DNA of 64,000 nucleotides from an uncultured Pleomorphomonas sp. (GTDB taxonomy: Bacteria > Pseudomonadota > Alphaproteobacteria > Rhizobiales > Pleomorphomonadaceae). Location of the stretch: NCBI GenBank assembly GCA_937868725.1, contig CALMMQ010000106.1:1-64000 (forward strand). The letters run 5' to 3'. Shown piece by piece: positions 36,278 to 46,145 of the stretch. Position 1 is the first letter of the stretch. Each line of letters begins with the position of its first letter. The notes beneath the pieces were generated by a model. It saw only the letters and a program-made list of their open reading frames with translations, ran no database searches and was not told the origin of the DNA. Position numbers and translations under genes: made by a program.

Positions 36278-38413
36278 ATGAACGCACTTATTGTCATCGT
36301 CATTTGCGGCTTGCTGTCCATCGCCTACGGCGCTTGGGCCATCAAGTCGGTCATGGCTTCCGATGCGGGCAGCGCCCGTATGCAGGAGATTTCGGGGGCC
36401 GTCGCCGAGGGCGCCAAGGCTTACCTCAAGCGGCAGTACACCACGATTGCCATCGTTGGTGTTGTCATCCTCATCCTGATCGCCGTTCTTCTCGGCAAGG
36501 AAGTCGCCGTCGGCTTTGTCGTCGGTGCCGTTCTTTCCGGTCTCGCCGGCTTCATCGGCATGAACGTCTCGGTCCGTGCCAACGTCCGCACCGCCGCCGC
36601 TGCCATGCAGTCGCTGGCTGGCGGCCTCGGCATCGCCTTCAAGGCCGGTGCCGTCACCGGCATGCTGGTGGCTGGTCTGGCGCTGCTCGGCGTCGCCGTC
36701 TATTTCGCCGTGCTGACCGGCCCGCTCGGCCATGCCGTCAATGACCGCGTGGTCATCGACGCGCTGGTCGCTCTCGGCTTCGGCGCCTCGCTGATCTCCA
36801 TCTTCGCCCGTCTCGGCGGCGGCATCTTCACCAAGGGTGCCGACGTCGGTGCCGACCTCGTCGGCAAGGTCGAAGCCGGTATCCCCGAGGATGATCCGCG
36901 CAACCCGGCCACCATCGCCGACAACGTCGGTGACAACGTCGGCGACTGCGCCGGCATGGCGGCCGACCTGTTCGAGACCTATGCGGTGACTGTGGTCGCC
37001 ACCATGGTGCTCGGCTCGATCTTCTTCGCTGCCTCGCCGCTGCTCACTCAGGCGATGATCTACCCGCTCGCCATCTGCGCGGCCTGCATCATCACCTCGA
37101 TCATCGGCACCTTCTTCGTGAAGCTCGGCGCCAACAACTCGATCATGGGCGCCCTGTACAAGGGTCTGTGGGCGACGTCGCTGCTGTCGGTCATCGGCCT
37201 CGGCGGCGCCACCTCGCTGACCATCGGCTGGGGTGAAGTGCTGGTCATCGACGGCATCGCCGTCACCGGCACCAAGCTGTTCATCTCGGGTCTCATCGGT
37301 CTCGTCGTTACCGGCCTGATCGTCTGGATCACCGAGTACTACACCGGCACGGGCAAGCGCCCGGTCGTGTCGATCGCCCAGGCGTCGGTCACCGGTCACG
37401 GCACCAACGTCATCCAGGGTCTGGCCGTCTCGCTCGAGTCGACCGCTCTGCCGGCCCTCGTCATCGTCGCCGGCATCATCGCCACCTACCAGCTCGGCGG
37501 CCTCTACGGCACGGCCATCGCGGTCACCACCATGCTCGGCCTGGCCGGCATGATCGTCGCCCTCGACGCCTTCGGCCCGGTCACCGACAACGCCGGTGGC
37601 ATCGCCGAAATGGCCGGCCTGCCCAAGGACGTCCGTCACACCACCGATGCGCTCGACGCCGTCGGCAACACCACCAAGGCCGTGACCAAGGGCTACGCCA
37701 TCGGTTCGGCCGGCCTCGGCGCTCTGGTGCTGTTCGCCGCCTACACGAACGACATCAAGCACTTCGCCGATAGCGGCGTGGCGTACTTCCAGGACGTCGG
37801 CAACATCGACCTGTCGCTGTCCAACCCGTATGTCGTCGCTGGCCTGATCTTCGGCGGTCTCATCCCCTACCTGTTCGGCGGTATCGCCATGACAGCCGTC
37901 GGTCGCGCCGCCGGTTCGGTGGTGGAAGAGGTCCGGCGCCAGTTCAAGGAAAAGCCGGGCATCATGGAGGGCAAGGACCGTCCGGATTACGGCCGCGCCG
38001 TCGACATGCTGACCAAGGCGGCCATCCGCGAGATGATCCTGCCGTCGCTGCTGCCGGTGCTGTCGCCGCTGGTGGTCTACTTCGGCGTGCTGACCGCTTC
38101 GGGCTCGAAGGCCAACGCCTTCGCCGCTCTCGGCGCCTCGCTCCTGGGCGTGATCGTCAACGGTCTGTTCGTCGCCATCTCGATGACCTCGGGTGGTGGC
38201 GCCTGGGACAACGCCAAGAAGTCGTTCGAAGACGGTTTCGTCGACAAGGACGGCGTCAAGCACTTCAAGGGTTCCGACGCCCACAAGGCTTCGGTGACCG
38301 GTGATACCGTCGGCGATCCGTACAAGGACACCGCTGGTCCGGCCGTCAACCCGGCCATCAAGATCACCAACATCGTGGCTCTGCTGCTGCTGGCGGTCCT
38401 GGCCCACGGCTGA
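36278..38413 (+). CDS. hppA: K+-insensitive H+-translocating pyrophosphatase
   Basis: A 711-residue integral membrane protein with about 16 hydrophobic segments. The pyrophosphate-binding region reads [20 protein letters not shown], followed by [20 protein letters not shown]. The sequence GNTTKA has Lys at the position that, in this family, separates K+-independent pumps (Lys) from K+-dependent ones (Ala). It uses pyrophosphate hydrolysis to pump protons. The ATG at 36278 follows GGAGG and gives the expected membrane-embedded N-terminus. Confidence 0.97.
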   Translation: MNALIVIVICGLLSIAYGAWAIKSVMASDAGSARMQEISGAVAEGAKAYLKRQYTTIAIVGVVILILIAVLLGKEVAVGFVVGAVLSGLAGFIGMNVSVRANVRTAAAAMQSLAGGLGIAFKAGAVTGMLVAGLALLGVAVYFAVLTGPLGHAVNDRVVIDALVALGFGASLISIFARLGGGIFTKGADVGADLVGKVEAGIPEDDPRNPATIADNVGDNVGDCAGMAADLFETYAVTVVATMVLGSIFFAASPLLTQAMIYPLAICAACIITSIIGTFFVKLGANNSIMGALYKGLWATSLLSVIGLGGATSLTIGWGEVLVIDGIAVTGTKLFISGLIGLVVTGLIVWITEYYTGTGKRPVVSIAQASVTGHGTNVIQGLAVSLESTALPALVIVAGIIATYQLGGLYGTAIAVTTMLGLAGMIVALDAFGPVTDNAGGIAEMAGLPKDVRHTTDALDAVGNTTKAVTKGYAIGSAGLGALVLFAAYTNDIKHFADSGVAYFQDVGNIDLSLSNPYVVAGLIFGGLIPYLFGGIAMTAVGRAAGSVVEEVRRQFKEKPGIMEGKDRPDYGRAVDMLTKAAIREMILPSLLPVLSPLVVYFGVLTASGSKANAFAALGASLLGVIVNGLFVAISMTSGGGAWDNAKKSFEDGFVDKDGVKHFKGSDAHKASVTGDTVGDPYKDTAGPAVNPAIKITNIVALLLLAVLAHG

Positions 38414-38585
38414 TAGGCTGCGGTCCGACACGACAATCGACGCGGCGGTCGGGGTTCCCGGCCGCCGTTGTCGTTTTCGGGTGGCGGTGTCGCGCTGGCG
38501 CGGCATAGGTCTCCCGACCATCCCCCCGCATTTCCGCCCGCCGGAGCGACGCCTTCGCCGGGCAGGCACACCACGAGCAAGCACC

Positions 38586-39497
38586 ATGGCCACAGCCGCA
38601 TCCGGCACTTCGTCAAACTCGAGCGAAACGGCGCGCGGCTTTGCCCTGGCGCTCGGCGCCTATCTCATCTGGGGGCTGCTGCCGTTCTACATGAAGGCGG
38701 TGGCGCACATCCCGGCCGCCGAGGTGGTGGCCCATCGCGTCATCTGGTCGCTGCCCATCGGCGCGCTGTTGCTGGCGCGCAGCGGTCGGCTCGGCACCGT
38801 CATCGCCGCCCTGCGCGATGGCCGGATGCTGCTGCGCGTCGTGCCGGCGGCGGTGCTGATCACCATCAACTGGCTGACCTACGTCTGGGCCATCGCCGTC
38901 GGGCGGGCGCTCGAGACGGCGCTCGGCTACTACATCAATCCGCTGGTATCGATCCTGGTCGGCGCCCTGCTGCTGCGCGAACGCTTCTCGCGGGCTCAGA
39001 TGCTGGCCATCGCGCTGGCGGCGCTCGGCGTCATCGGCATGAGCGTGCTGAGCGGCGGTCTGCCGTGGGTGTCGTTGGTGCTGGCATTCAGTTTCGCCGG
39101 CTATGGCTATTTCAAGAAGACGGTGCCGATCGGTTCGACCGAGGGCTTTGTGCTGGAGATCCTGCTGCTGACGCTGCCGGCGCTGGTCTTCATCGCCTAC
39201 CTGGTCGCCACCGGCCAGAGCCACTTCACCGGCGAGGGCGCCCATCTTGGCGATATCCTGCTGCTGATGGCCTCGGGCCTGCTGACGGCGGTGCCGCTGA
39301 TCATGTTCGGCATTGGCGCGCGGGCGCTGCGACTCTCCACCATCGGCATCATGCAATATGTGGCCCCGACGATGGTGTTCTTCATCGCCGTGTTCTACTT
39401 CGGCGAACCGCTCAACGCCGGCAAGCTCGTCGCCTTCGGGTTCATCTGGGCGGCGCTGGCCATCTACAGCTGGTCGGCCCTCAGCACCCGCCGCTGA
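38586..39497 (+). CDS. rarD: RarD-type EamA transporter
   Basis: A 303-residue membrane protein with ten hydrophobic segments forming two EamA repeats. It begins GFALALGAYLIWGLLPFYMKAV, a RarD hallmark, and has NWLTYVWAIAVGRALETALGYYINPL. RarD gets its name from chloramphenicol sensitivity; the true substrate is unknown. The gene starts about 170 bp after hppA and is followed by a bidirectional hairpin. Confidence 0.93.
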   Translation: MATAASGTSSNSSETARGFALALGAYLIWGLLPFYMKAVAHIPAAEVVAHRVIWSLPIGALLLARSGRLGTVIAALRDGRMLLRVVPAAVLITINWLTYVWAIAVGRALETALGYYINPLVSILVGALLLRERFSRAQMLAIALAALGVIGMSVLSGGLPWVSLVLAFSFAGYGYFKKTVPIGSTEGFVLEILLLTLPALVFIAYLVATGQSHFTGEGAHLGDILLLMASGLLTAVPLIMFGIGARALRLSTIGIMQYVAPTMVFFIAVFYFGEPLNAGKLVAFGFIWAALAIYSWSALSTRR

Positions 39498-39512
39498 CGG
39501 CGGCAAAACAAA

Positions 39513-39538
39513 TCCCGCCGGAGAGGGCTCCGGCGGGA
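39513..39538. terminator. Hairpin between rarD and bamE
   Basis: An 11-bp perfect stem TCCCGCCGGAG/CTCCGGCGGGA with the loop AGGG, between two converging genes. It has no T run on the plus strand, so it may work through RNA stability or Rho-assisted termination. Confidence 0.7.
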
Positions 39539-39564
39539 CGATCGCTGTCCGGCAGCGGGACGTA

Positions 39565-40044
39565 TCAGTTGAGATTGCCGAGCGGATTGACGCGGCCGAC
39601 GCCCTGCAGCATCTGCGAGATGAGGTTGAGCTCGGCTCCGGTGGCGCGCGTCCGGCGCTCGATGAAGTCGAACACCTTGCCGTCCTTGAGGCCGTAGTTG
39701 CCCATGCTCTTGACGTTGCCCTTCTCGTCGAAATAGACGGCGAGAATGTGCTGGTCGGTGATCGACCGGCCCCAGATCGGGCTTTCGACCTGGGTTTGGG
39801 AAATGTAGTAGTAGGCGTCACCGGCCACCGACGAGGTCGTCGAGGGCGAGCCGAGAACCAGTTGCACCTGCTCGCGCGAGGAGCCGACCGGCACCTGCGA
39901 CAGCGCTTCCTCCGAGAGGACGTAGCCGTGCTGGACCGGGGGCAGGGCGCAACCGGCAAGAGAAGCGCTGGCCAGGACGACCAGTGCCACGGCCCTGGCA
40001 ACGAAACGCGTGTTCAGCGGGCGATCACTGCGGCAAAACTTCAC
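39565..40044 (-). CDS. bamE: Outer membrane assembly lipoprotein BamE
   Basis: A 159-residue lipoprotein. The signal peptide ends in lipobox LAGC with Cys32 as the predicted lipidated residue. The mature part contains the SmpA/OmlA domain: GSSREQVQLVLGSPS, DAYYYISQ and DEKGNVKSM. BamE stabilises the BAM complex that inserts beta-barrel proteins. It is divergent from the ubiquinol-cytochrome-c chaperone gene, a typical alphaproteobacterial layout. Confidence 0.93.
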   Translation of the reverse strand: MKFCRSDRPLNTRFVARAVALVVLASASLAGCALPPVQHGYVLSEEALSQVPVGSSREQVQLVLGSPSTTSSVAGDAYYYISQTQVESPIWGRSITDQHILAVYFDEKGNVKSMGNYGLKDGKVFDFIERRTRATGAELNLISQMLQGVGRVNPLGNLN

Positions 40045-40193
40045 TTGAGCCTCCCAGGACTCCGAACCATCGGCTTGGCAACTTGGTTATCCTGCGATAC
40101 GTCACGAGGCAACGTCAATTCCAAAAACCTCGCTGGAATCCGCCGCAAGGCTACCCGGTCGAGAATTCCATCGAAGAGAGAAACGGCAAAACT

Positions 40194-40736
40194 ATGTTGG
40201 CTGGCTGGTTCGGACGGGGCAAAGACGCCGAGATCGTCGATTTGTATCGGCGCCTGGTGCAGCTCGCCCGCACGCCGGCCTTCTACAGCCAGGCCGGTGT
40301 GCCCGACAGCGTCGAGGGCCGGCTCGAGGTGCTGATGCTGCACGTCGGCCTCGCCGTCCGCGCCCTCGGGGCCCGCGGGGCCGCCGGGCGGGGGCTGGCC
40401 GGCCGGCTTGGCGATTGCTTCTTCGACGACATGGAAGTGGTGCTGCGCGAGCACGGCATCAGCGATACCGGTCTGGCCAAGCGGCTCAAGGCGCTGGCTG
40501 AATCGTTCTATGGCCGGTTGGCGAGCTATGACGCCGCGCTCGCCGCCGCCGACCGGGCCGGCCTCACGTCAGCCATCGCGCGCAATCTGCTTGGCGGCGG
40601 CGCCGGTCAAGCGGCGGCGCTCGCCGACCATGCCGTGCGGCTGGCCGAAGCGCTGGCGCGCCTGTCGCCGCAGCGCCTTGCCGCCGACCTCGACAGTCTG
40701 CCGGTGTTCGCGCCGGCCACTCCGCCCTCCTGTTGA
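40194..40736 (+). CDS. Ubiquinol-cytochrome c chaperone family protein
   Basis: A 180-residue helical protein of the Cbp3/UQCC1 family. The core is DLYRRLVQLARTPAFYSQAGVPDSVEGR, LMLHVGLAVRAL and DCFFDDMEVVLREHGISDTG. The eukaryotic relatives help assemble cytochrome b of complex III; bacterial function is inferred. It precedes the DUF177 gene by 22 bp, a pairing widely conserved in Alphaproteobacteria. Confidence 0.92.
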   Translation: MLAGWFGRGKDAEIVDLYRRLVQLARTPAFYSQAGVPDSVEGRLEVLMLHVGLAVRALGARGAAGRGLAGRLGDCFFDDMEVVLREHGISDTGLAKRLKALAESFYGRLASYDAALAAADRAGLTSAIARNLLGGGAGQAAALADHAVRLAEALARLSPQRLAADLDSLPVFAPATPPSC

Positions 40737-40758
40737 TCCCCTCATCGAGACCAGAACC

Positions 40759-41298
40759 ATGTCCGACGCAGATATTCCGTTTTCCCGCCCCTTCGCCTGG
40801 GAGCGCGTCCAGCCCAAGGGTACGGTCGTGACGCTCGAGGCCAGTGCCGAGGAGTGTCGGGCCATGGCCGAGGCGCTCGGCATCCTGACGGTGACGAGCG
40901 CCCGTGCCGAGCTGACCATCGCCCCCTGGCGCAAGACCGGCTTCCGCATCACCGGCACGGTGACCGCGGAGGTCGCGCAGGCCTGCGTGGTGACGCTCGA
41001 CCCGGTGCCCGAGCACATCGCCGAGCCGCTCGATCTCAAGTTCCTGCCCGAGAGCGAAATCACCGTTGCCGTCGGCGAGGAAATCGAGGTCGACCCGGAG
41101 GCCGAAGACCCGCCGGAAGCGATCTACGGCCCGTTCGTCGACCTCGGCGTCCTGGTGACCGAGTTCGTCGCCATCGGCCTTGATCCCTATCCGCGCACGC
41201 CCGGCGTCGAGTTCCAGCCGCTCATCGAGGATGACGGCAGCGAGGATGGTCCCCAGTCGCCGTTTGCCGCCTTGCAGGCGCTCAAGGACGAGAGCTGA
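40759..41298 (+). CDS. DUF177 (YceD-like) protein
   Basis: A 179-residue protein of the YceD/DUF177 family. The recognised core is ACVVTLDPVPEHIAEPLDLKF followed by a long acidic segment (EIEVDPEAEDPPEAIYGPFVDLGVLVTEFVAIGLDPYPR). The family is linked to 23S rRNA and ribosome-related functions in plants and bacteria; the exact role is unknown. Its usual neighbour rpmF is absent here, and plsX follows 240 bp away after a dispersed repeat. Confidence 0.88.
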   Translation: MSDADIPFSRPFAWERVQPKGTVVTLEASAEECRAMAEALGILTVTSARAELTIAPWRKTGFRITGTVTAEVAQACVVTLDPVPEHIAEPLDLKFLPESEITVAVGEEIEVDPEAEDPPEAIYGPFVDLGVLVTEFVAIGLDPYPRTPGVEFQPLIEDDGSEDGPQSPFAALQALKDES

Positions 41299-41404
41299 GC
41301 CGCGCCGGCTGGCCGGTCCCTTCCGGGCCGGCGGACCACCCTTATAAAATGTGTTGTTTCCGTGGGGGGAACCGCTATCTTCCCGCCGCGGTTGACGATA
41401 GGTC

Positions 41405-41520
41405 TAGAACATTCGTCAGCCTGATTGAAACATCGGGCGACAGGCGAATGCTCGGGATTTCAGAGGTCGAGCAACCGCTTGTCGATCAGGCTGATGCAAG
41501 CTGACCGGCGGACGCTCCAG
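41405..41520 (+). repeat. Dispersed intergenic repeat, copy 3
   Basis: The second half (41469-41520) matches 35174-35225 at 43 of 52 positions, with the same ends (GAGCAACCG ... GCTCCAG). The first half is more diverged but keeps the CCTGA, GCTC and GATT blocks in order. It ends 19 bp before plsX. Confidence 0.75.
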
Positions 41521-41539
41521 CAGTCGCATTCGAGGAGTC

Positions 41540-42604
41540 ATGACAGAGCCTCTCATCATCTCCATCGACGTCATGGGCGGCGACTTCGGCCCGTCGGTGA
41601 CGTTGGCCGGTGCCGACATGGAACTCAAGCGTCGTCCGGAAATCCGCTACGAGCTGTTCGGGGATGAAGCCGTCGTCAAGCCGGTTCTCGATCGGTATCC
41701 GACCGTCAAGGCCGCGTCCAACTTCCACCATTGCGAGGTGACGGTGGCCATGGACGCCAAGCCGTCGACGGCGCTGCGTCATGGCCGCTGGAAGTCGTCG
41801 ATGTGGCGATCGATCGAGGCGGTCAAGGAGGGCAGGGCCGCGGTGGCGGTTTCGGCCGGCAACACCGGCGCTCTGATGGCCATGTCGAAGTTCTGCCTCA
41901 GGACGCTGCCGGACATCGAACGGCCGGCCATCGCCGCCATCTGGCCGACGCTCAAGTCGGATTCGATCGTGCTCGACGTCGGCGCCACCATCGGCGCCGA
42001 TGCCCAGCAGCTCATCGATTTTGCCGTCATGGGTGGCGCCATGGCGCGTGAATTGTTCCACAAGGAAGTGGCCAGCGTCGGCCTGCTCAACATCGGTTCG
42101 GAAGACGTCAAGGGCAACGAGGACGTCCGCACCGCCGGGCAAATCCTGCGCGAGACGGCGCTCGGCAACCTCAATTACACCGGCTTCGTCGAGGGGGACG
42201 ACATCGGTCGCGGCTGCGTCGACGTCATCGTCACCGAAGGGTTCGCCGGCAACATCGCCCTCAAGACGGCCGAGGGCACGGCCAAGCAGATGACGAGCTT
42301 TCTCAAATCGTCGCTCAGCCGGACGCTGCTTTCGCGCATCGGCTATCTGTTCGCCCGCTCCGCTTTTGTTCGCCTCAAGGAAAAGATGGACCCGCGCAAG
42401 CACAATGGCGGCGTATTTCTGGGGTTGAACGGCATTGTGATCAAAAGCCATGGGGGAACCGACGCGCTGGGCTTCGCAAGCGCGCTGGATCTCGGTTATG
42501 ACATGGCGCAGAGCGACCTCGTCAACAAGATCGAGACCGATCTTGCCCATTATTATCGAGAACGGCTGGGAAAAAGCTCGGTCGGCAGCGAAAAGGAAAG
42601 CTGA
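41540..42604 (+). CDS. plsX: Phosphate acyltransferase PlsX
   Basis: A 354-residue PlsX. It has [18 protein letters not shown] at the N-terminus, [16 protein letters not shown], and the C-terminal [16 protein letters not shown] motif ([15 protein letters not shown]). It turns acyl-ACP into acyl-phosphate for phospholipid synthesis. It is 2 bp upstream of fabH, as in many bacteria. Confidence 0.97.
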   Translation: MTEPLIISIDVMGGDFGPSVTLAGADMELKRRPEIRYELFGDEAVVKPVLDRYPTVKAASNFHHCEVTVAMDAKPSTALRHGRWKSSMWRSIEAVKEGRAAVAVSAGNTGALMAMSKFCLRTLPDIERPAIAAIWPTLKSDSIVLDVGATIGADAQQLIDFAVMGGAMARELFHKEVASVGLLNIGSEDVKGNEDVRTAGQILRETALGNLNYTGFVEGDDIGRGCVDVIVTEGFAGNIALKTAEGTAKQMTSFLKSSLSRTLLSRIGYLFARSAFVRLKEKMDPRKHNGGVFLGLNGIVIKSHGGTDALGFASALDLGYDMAQSDLVNKIETDLAHYYRERLGKSSVGSEKES

Positions 42605-42606
42605 GC

Positions 42607-43578
42607 GTGATCCGTAGCGTTGTTCTTGGTACCGGCAGCTATCTGCCCGAACGAGTTGTCACCAACGAAGAGCTGGCCACGCGCGTCGATACGTCGGACG
42701 AGTGGATCGTCCAGCGCACCGGCATCCGTCAGCGCCACATTGTCGCCGACGGTGAAACCACGTCCGATCTCGGCGTCAAGGCGGCCGAACGGGCGCTGGC
42801 GGCGGCCGGCGTCGAGGCGGCGGACATCGACCTGATCATCGTGGCGACGGCGACGCCGGACCACACCTTCCCGGCCACCGCCGTCGAGGTGCAGCACAAG
42901 CTTGGCGTGGTGCGCGGCGCCGCTTTCGACGTGCAGGCCGTCTGCTCGGGCTTCGTCTACGCCCTGACGGTGGGCGACGCCATGCTGAAGACCGGGCTGG
43001 CCAACAAGGCGCTGGTGATCGGCGCCGACTCGTTCTCGCGCATTCTCGACTGGGAAGACCGCACCACCTGCGTGCTGTTCGGCGACGGCGCCGGCGCCGT
43101 GGTGCTGGGCGTCGAGGAAGGGGCGGGCACCACGGACGATCGCGGCGTGCTCACCGCTCATCTGCGCGCCGACGGGCGCCACGTGGAAAAGCTCTACACC
43201 GACGGCGGGCCGTCGAGTACGCAGACCGTCGGCCACGTGCGCATGCACGGCCAGGAAGTGTTCAAGTTCGCCGTTGGCGCGGTGACCGACGTCATCAAGT
43301 CGGCGTTCGCGGCCACCGGTTTTGATGGCCAGACCATCGACTGGTTCATTCCGCATCAGGCCAACCGCCGCATCATCGAGAGTTCTGCGCGCAAGTTGGG
43401 CATTGCGCTTGAGAAGGTGGTCATCACCGTCGACAAGCACGGCAACACGTCGGCGGCCTCCATTCCGCTGGCGCTCGACAGCGCCGTCCGGTCCGGACAG
43501 GTCAAGCGGGGCGATGTCGTTCTGCTCGAAGCCATGGGCGGCGGCTTCACTTGGGGCGCGGCCATTGTCCGCTGGTGA
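42607..43578 (+). CDS. fabH: 3-oxoacyl-ACP synthase III
   Basis: A 323-residue KAS III. The catalytic triad is visible: Cys in QAVCSGF, His in IPHQANRRI and Asn in KHGNTSAAS. The N-terminus reads [16 protein letters not shown]. It starts fatty acid synthesis by condensing acetyl-CoA with malonyl-ACP. Its GTG start follows the plsX stop by 2 bp. Confidence 0.98.
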   Translation: MIRSVVLGTGSYLPERVVTNEELATRVDTSDEWIVQRTGIRQRHIVADGETTSDLGVKAAERALAAAGVEAADIDLIIVATATPDHTFPATAVEVQHKLGVVRGAAFDVQAVCSGFVYALTVGDAMLKTGLANKALVIGADSFSRILDWEDRTTCVLFGDGAGAVVLGVEEGAGTTDDRGVLTAHLRADGRHVEKLYTDGGPSSTQTVGHVRMHGQEVFKFAVGAVTDVIKSAFAATGFDGQTIDWFIPHQANRRIIESSARKLGIALEKVVITVDKHGNTSAASIPLALDSAVRSGQVKRGDVVLLEAMGGGFTWGAAIVRW

Positions 43579-43720
43579 TGCCAGCCCATTTGTTGATGTG
43601 TTTGGAAAGACTTGCGTCGCGAAAACTGTTGACCGCCCTCACGAGTGGCACTACCGTCTCGGCTCGTTGTCTCGCGTCTAGCGACTGCGGACGGTTGGAT
43701 TAACGGGGAGCTTGCGATCT

Positions 43721-44041
43721 ATGGGTGGCAAAACTGTAACCCGCGCCGATCTCTGTGAGGCCGTATACCAGAATGTCGGGTTGTCCCGGAGCGAGTCGGC
43801 CGAGCTTGTCGAGGCGGTTCTGCACGAGATCGCCGATTGCCTTGTCACGGGAGAGACGGTCAAGCTGTCGTCGTTCGGCACCTTCTCGGTGCGATCGAAG
43901 ACGGAGCGCATCGGACGCAATCCCAAGACCGGTGAGGAAGTGCCCATCCTGCCGCGTCGGGTGCTGGTCTTCAAGCCGAGCAACGTTCTCAAGCACCAGA
44001 TCAACGGTGGCGAGGGAACTGTTGAGGAAAACGACGCCTGA
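43721..44041 (+). CDS. ihfA: Integration host factor subunit alpha
   Basis: A 106-residue DNA-bending protein. It has [26 protein letters not shown], the DNA-arm region [23 protein letters not shown] and the short alpha-type tail. A GGGGAG ribosome site lies 10 bp before the ATG at 43721. It lies downstream of fabH and upstream of a MerR gene, the standard alphaproteobacterial order. Mu-like phages often depend on IHF or HU, and a Mu-like prophage lies nearby, probably by chance. Confidence 0.97.
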   Translation: MGGKTVTRADLCEAVYQNVGLSRSESAELVEAVLHEIADCLVTGETVKLSSFGTFSVRSKTERIGRNPKTGEEVPILPRRVLVFKPSNVLKHQINGGEGTVEENDA

Positions 44042-44318
44042 CGGGCTTGCCGTCAGGTCGTCATCGATCCGCTGGGTGGCCGTCGGGGAGGTCACGCAGG
44101 GATGGTCAGCCGCCGGTTACGCTTCGGCGGCTTCTTTATTGCAACTCGCTGTGGGTGCGCCAGCGGCTTCAGCCGCAGGGGCGGAGCGGCTTGGCGACCG
44201 TGCCCGACCGTTGCCGGTGATCTCCGGCAAACAGGCGCTTGGAAAAGCGCCGCGCCCGACGCTATAGTGAGAACGCGCCGGCGGGTAAGGCGTCGGGTGG
44301 TGTTAGGAAGACGGCGGC

Positions 44319-44987
44319 GTGGAAAAGGCATCTGACGCGTTCAGGACGATCAGCGAGGCGGCCGAGGATCTCGACCTGCCACAGCATGTGCTGCGTTTCT
44401 GGGAAACCAAGTTCAACCAGATCAGGCCGATGAAGCGGGGCGGTGGTCGCCGCTACTATCGTCCCGACGATCTCGAGCTGCTGCGCGGCATTCAGTATCT
44501 GCTCTATGGCGAAGGCTACACCATCAAGGGCGTCCAGCGCATCCTGAAGGAGCAGGGCGTCCGATTCGTCATGGAGATCTGGCGCCATCCGGGCGAACCG
44601 ATCCCGACCCAGCCGGGCGACATCGGCGAAGAGACCGAAAGCGGCGATGATTCGATCGAGCTTGCCGACGACGACGGTCGCGATGGGCCGGAAGCCGTCG
44701 AGCCGGAGTTCGAGCGGGAGCCGCACCTGCATGGCGAGGCGCCGGCCGTGCCGGTGCCGACGGTGGAAGAGGCCATGGAAGGCGAAATGCTGCCGTCGGG
44801 CATCCTGCCGGAAGGGGTGACGGGTCGGCCGGCCTTCCGGTTCATGGAGCGTTTCCGTGGCACGTCGGCCCCGACGTCGGACGTCGGCCATGGTGTTGCC
44901 AACCTGTCCAAGGAAGACATCCGCCGCCTGCAGGCGACCCTGTTCGAACTCCTGGAATGCAAGCGGCTGCTCGACCAGACGCGCTGA
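44319..44987 (+). CDS. MerR-family transcriptional regulator
   Basis: A 222-residue protein with an N-terminal MerR winged helix ([59 protein letters not shown]). The remainder is acidic and disordered, ending in a short helix ([24 protein letters not shown]). The ihfA-merR pairing is conserved in Alphaproteobacteria. Its effector and targets are unknown. Confidence 0.93.
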   Translation: MEKASDAFRTISEAAEDLDLPQHVLRFWETKFNQIRPMKRGGGRRYYRPDDLELLRGIQYLLYGEGYTIKGVQRILKEQGVRFVMEIWRHPGEPIPTQPGDIGEETESGDDSIELADDDGRDGPEAVEPEFEREPHLHGEAPAVPVPTVEEAMEGEMLPSGILPEGVTGRPAFRFMERFRGTSAPTSDVGHGVANLSKEDIRRLQATLFELLECKRLLDQTR

Positions 44988-45124
44988 ACTCCGGCCGCTG
45001 CCGGCCGATGTTGGGCACAGGGCGAACGAACGGCGGCATTTTTGGATATTTGCTCTTGTGGGGCGGCAGCGAACCAGCTAAATCCCTCCCGTCCGGTTCA
45101 CCAGGGCCGGACCTATGAAATGGA

Positions 45125-45202
45125 CGGGCAGTAGCGCAGCCTGGTTAGCGCACGTGTCTGGGGGACACGGGGTCGGAGGTTCAAATCCTCTCTGCCCGAC
45201 CA
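45125..45202 (+). tRNA. tRNA-Pro (anticodon GGG)
   Basis: A complete cloverleaf: acceptor CGGGCAG/CTGCCCG, anticodon stem CGTGT/ACACG around the loop CTGGGGG (anticodon GGG), T-arm with GGTTCAAATCC, discriminator A and encoded CCA at 45200-45202. Confidence 0.97.
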
Positions 45203-45469
45203 TTCAAATCTTTGGCGATAATAGATTTTCTGCAGGCGCGAAGCCATGGCTTTTTGCCAGCCGGATGAAACAGGCCGCTACCGGGCTGCCTGACGGCCTG
45301 CGCCAGGCAAGCACTTGCCCGAGCTTCCGGCTAGGCCCTGAGTGGCCACGCTGGCGTTGCTCAAGCCTTCGGCTTTGGAGCAGTTGCTTATCGCTCTGAC
45401 GATCCCGTCAGGTCGGATACTCTAAAGGCGCGGCAACGACACATCGTACTTGCGGATGGCATAGGCAAC
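45203..45469. other. Host intergenic region before the prophage
   Basis: About 265 bp after tRNA-Pro with no gene. It contains a reverse-oriented copy of the dispersed repeat and a hairpin-rich segment at 45288-45320. It ends at the candidate prophage left end. Confidence 0.5.
45354..45416 (-). repeat. Dispersed intergenic repeat, copy 4
   Basis: Read on the minus strand, these 63 bases match 35120-35182 at 48 of 63 positions without gaps, sharing CCGACCTGAC, ATCGTCAG, CGATAAG, TGCTCC-like and CTTGAGCAAC blocks. It is the most diverged of the four copies. Confidence 0.7.
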
Positions 45470-45498
45470 TGTAACCCGCAAGAACAGGTGGCAGGAGG

Positions 45499-45540
45499 CG
45501 GGATTATCCGGGATTAAGCGGGATTTGACGGGATGCTATT
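45499..45540. repeat. Four 10-bp phased GGGATT repeats
   Basis: GCGGGATTAT, CCGGGATTAA, GCGGGATTTG and ACGGGATGCT follow one another with exact 10-bp period, close to one helical turn. They lie about 30 bp inside the candidate prophage left end. Transposase binding is a reasonable guess. Confidence 0.65.
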
Positions 45541-45615
45541 GGTGGTAAAGAGAAAAGTCGGGAATAGACGGCAAAATCTGGCTTAACAAAGCGCAAGACC
45601 AAATGGCAAGGAGAG

Positions 45616-46137
45616 CTACTGCAGCTTTACCGCCGTGCCGGTGGCTGCGACGATCAGAATGCCGCCGCCCGAGCCGCCTGTTGCGGTTGCCTCGCTATAG
45701 AAGATGCGGACGGCGACCACGGCGTCGGCGCCAAGGCGGAACGCCTCTCGCCGCAGATCGAGCATGCACTGGGCGCGTGCGTCCCGCAAGGTGTTCTGGA
45801 CAGAGTTCGAGCGGCCACCGAACGTGTCGCGCCATGCGTTGGCTATATCCTTAAAAATGTTCATGCCAACAGCGACTTCGGCTCCGACAATATCGACAAT
45901 AGACGCGGTCTCCCGTCCTGGAATATCTATAGCTGTCGTTAAAACAACGCCTACCGCAGCCATGTCAAAAGTAGCAGGAGAGACATTGGCAGAGCGGTCT
46001 CTGGCCAACATTCTCCTGTCATTGTCTACAGACTCGTCGCTAAGCTTAAAATTCTCTATATTACGACAAAATATACATACTTTACCGTCCATATCCTCAA
46101 CTTCTCGGATTTGGCCGCACTTTTCGCAAATAGGCAT
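45616..46137 (-). CDS. Zinc-ribbon YbjQ/UPF0145-like protein
   Basis: About 173 residues. The N-terminus has two Cys pairs (CEKCGQ and CIFCRN) forming a likely zinc ribbon. The rest resembles the YbjQ/UPF0145 fold: VVLTTAIDIPGRE, RDARAQCMLDLRREAFRLGADAVVAVRIFY and a glycine-rich end. It is the last gene of the leftward repressor operon, so it is expected to be made in the lysogen. ATG at 46137 has the better ribosome-site spacing; GTG at 46149 is possible. Function is unknown; it may be a prophage-borne accessory gene. Confidence 0.8.
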   Translation of the reverse strand: MPICEKCGQIREVEDMDGKVCIFCRNIENFKLSDESVDNDRRMLARDRSANVSPATFDMAAVGVVLTTAIDIPGRETASIVDIVGAEVAVGMNIFKDIANAWRDTFGGRSNSVQNTLRDARAQCMLDLRREAFRLGADAVVAVRIFYSEATATGGSGGGILIVAATGTAVKLQ

Positions 46138-46145
46138 CACAAATG

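Noticed and set aside
36149..38608. An 819-codon minus-strand open frame opposite hppA
   Set aside because: It is Asp/Gly/Arg-rich shadow translation of the conserved hppA gene, with no domain features.
45125..45470. Prophage integrated into tRNA-Pro by a tyrosine integrase
   Set aside because: The tRNA is complete, no integrase gene is present, and MuA/MuB show transposition-type integration. The nearby tRNA is coincidence.
45499..45540. CRISPR or satellite repeat
   Set aside because: The units are 10 bp with no spacers; the position near the phage end fits a protein-binding array better.
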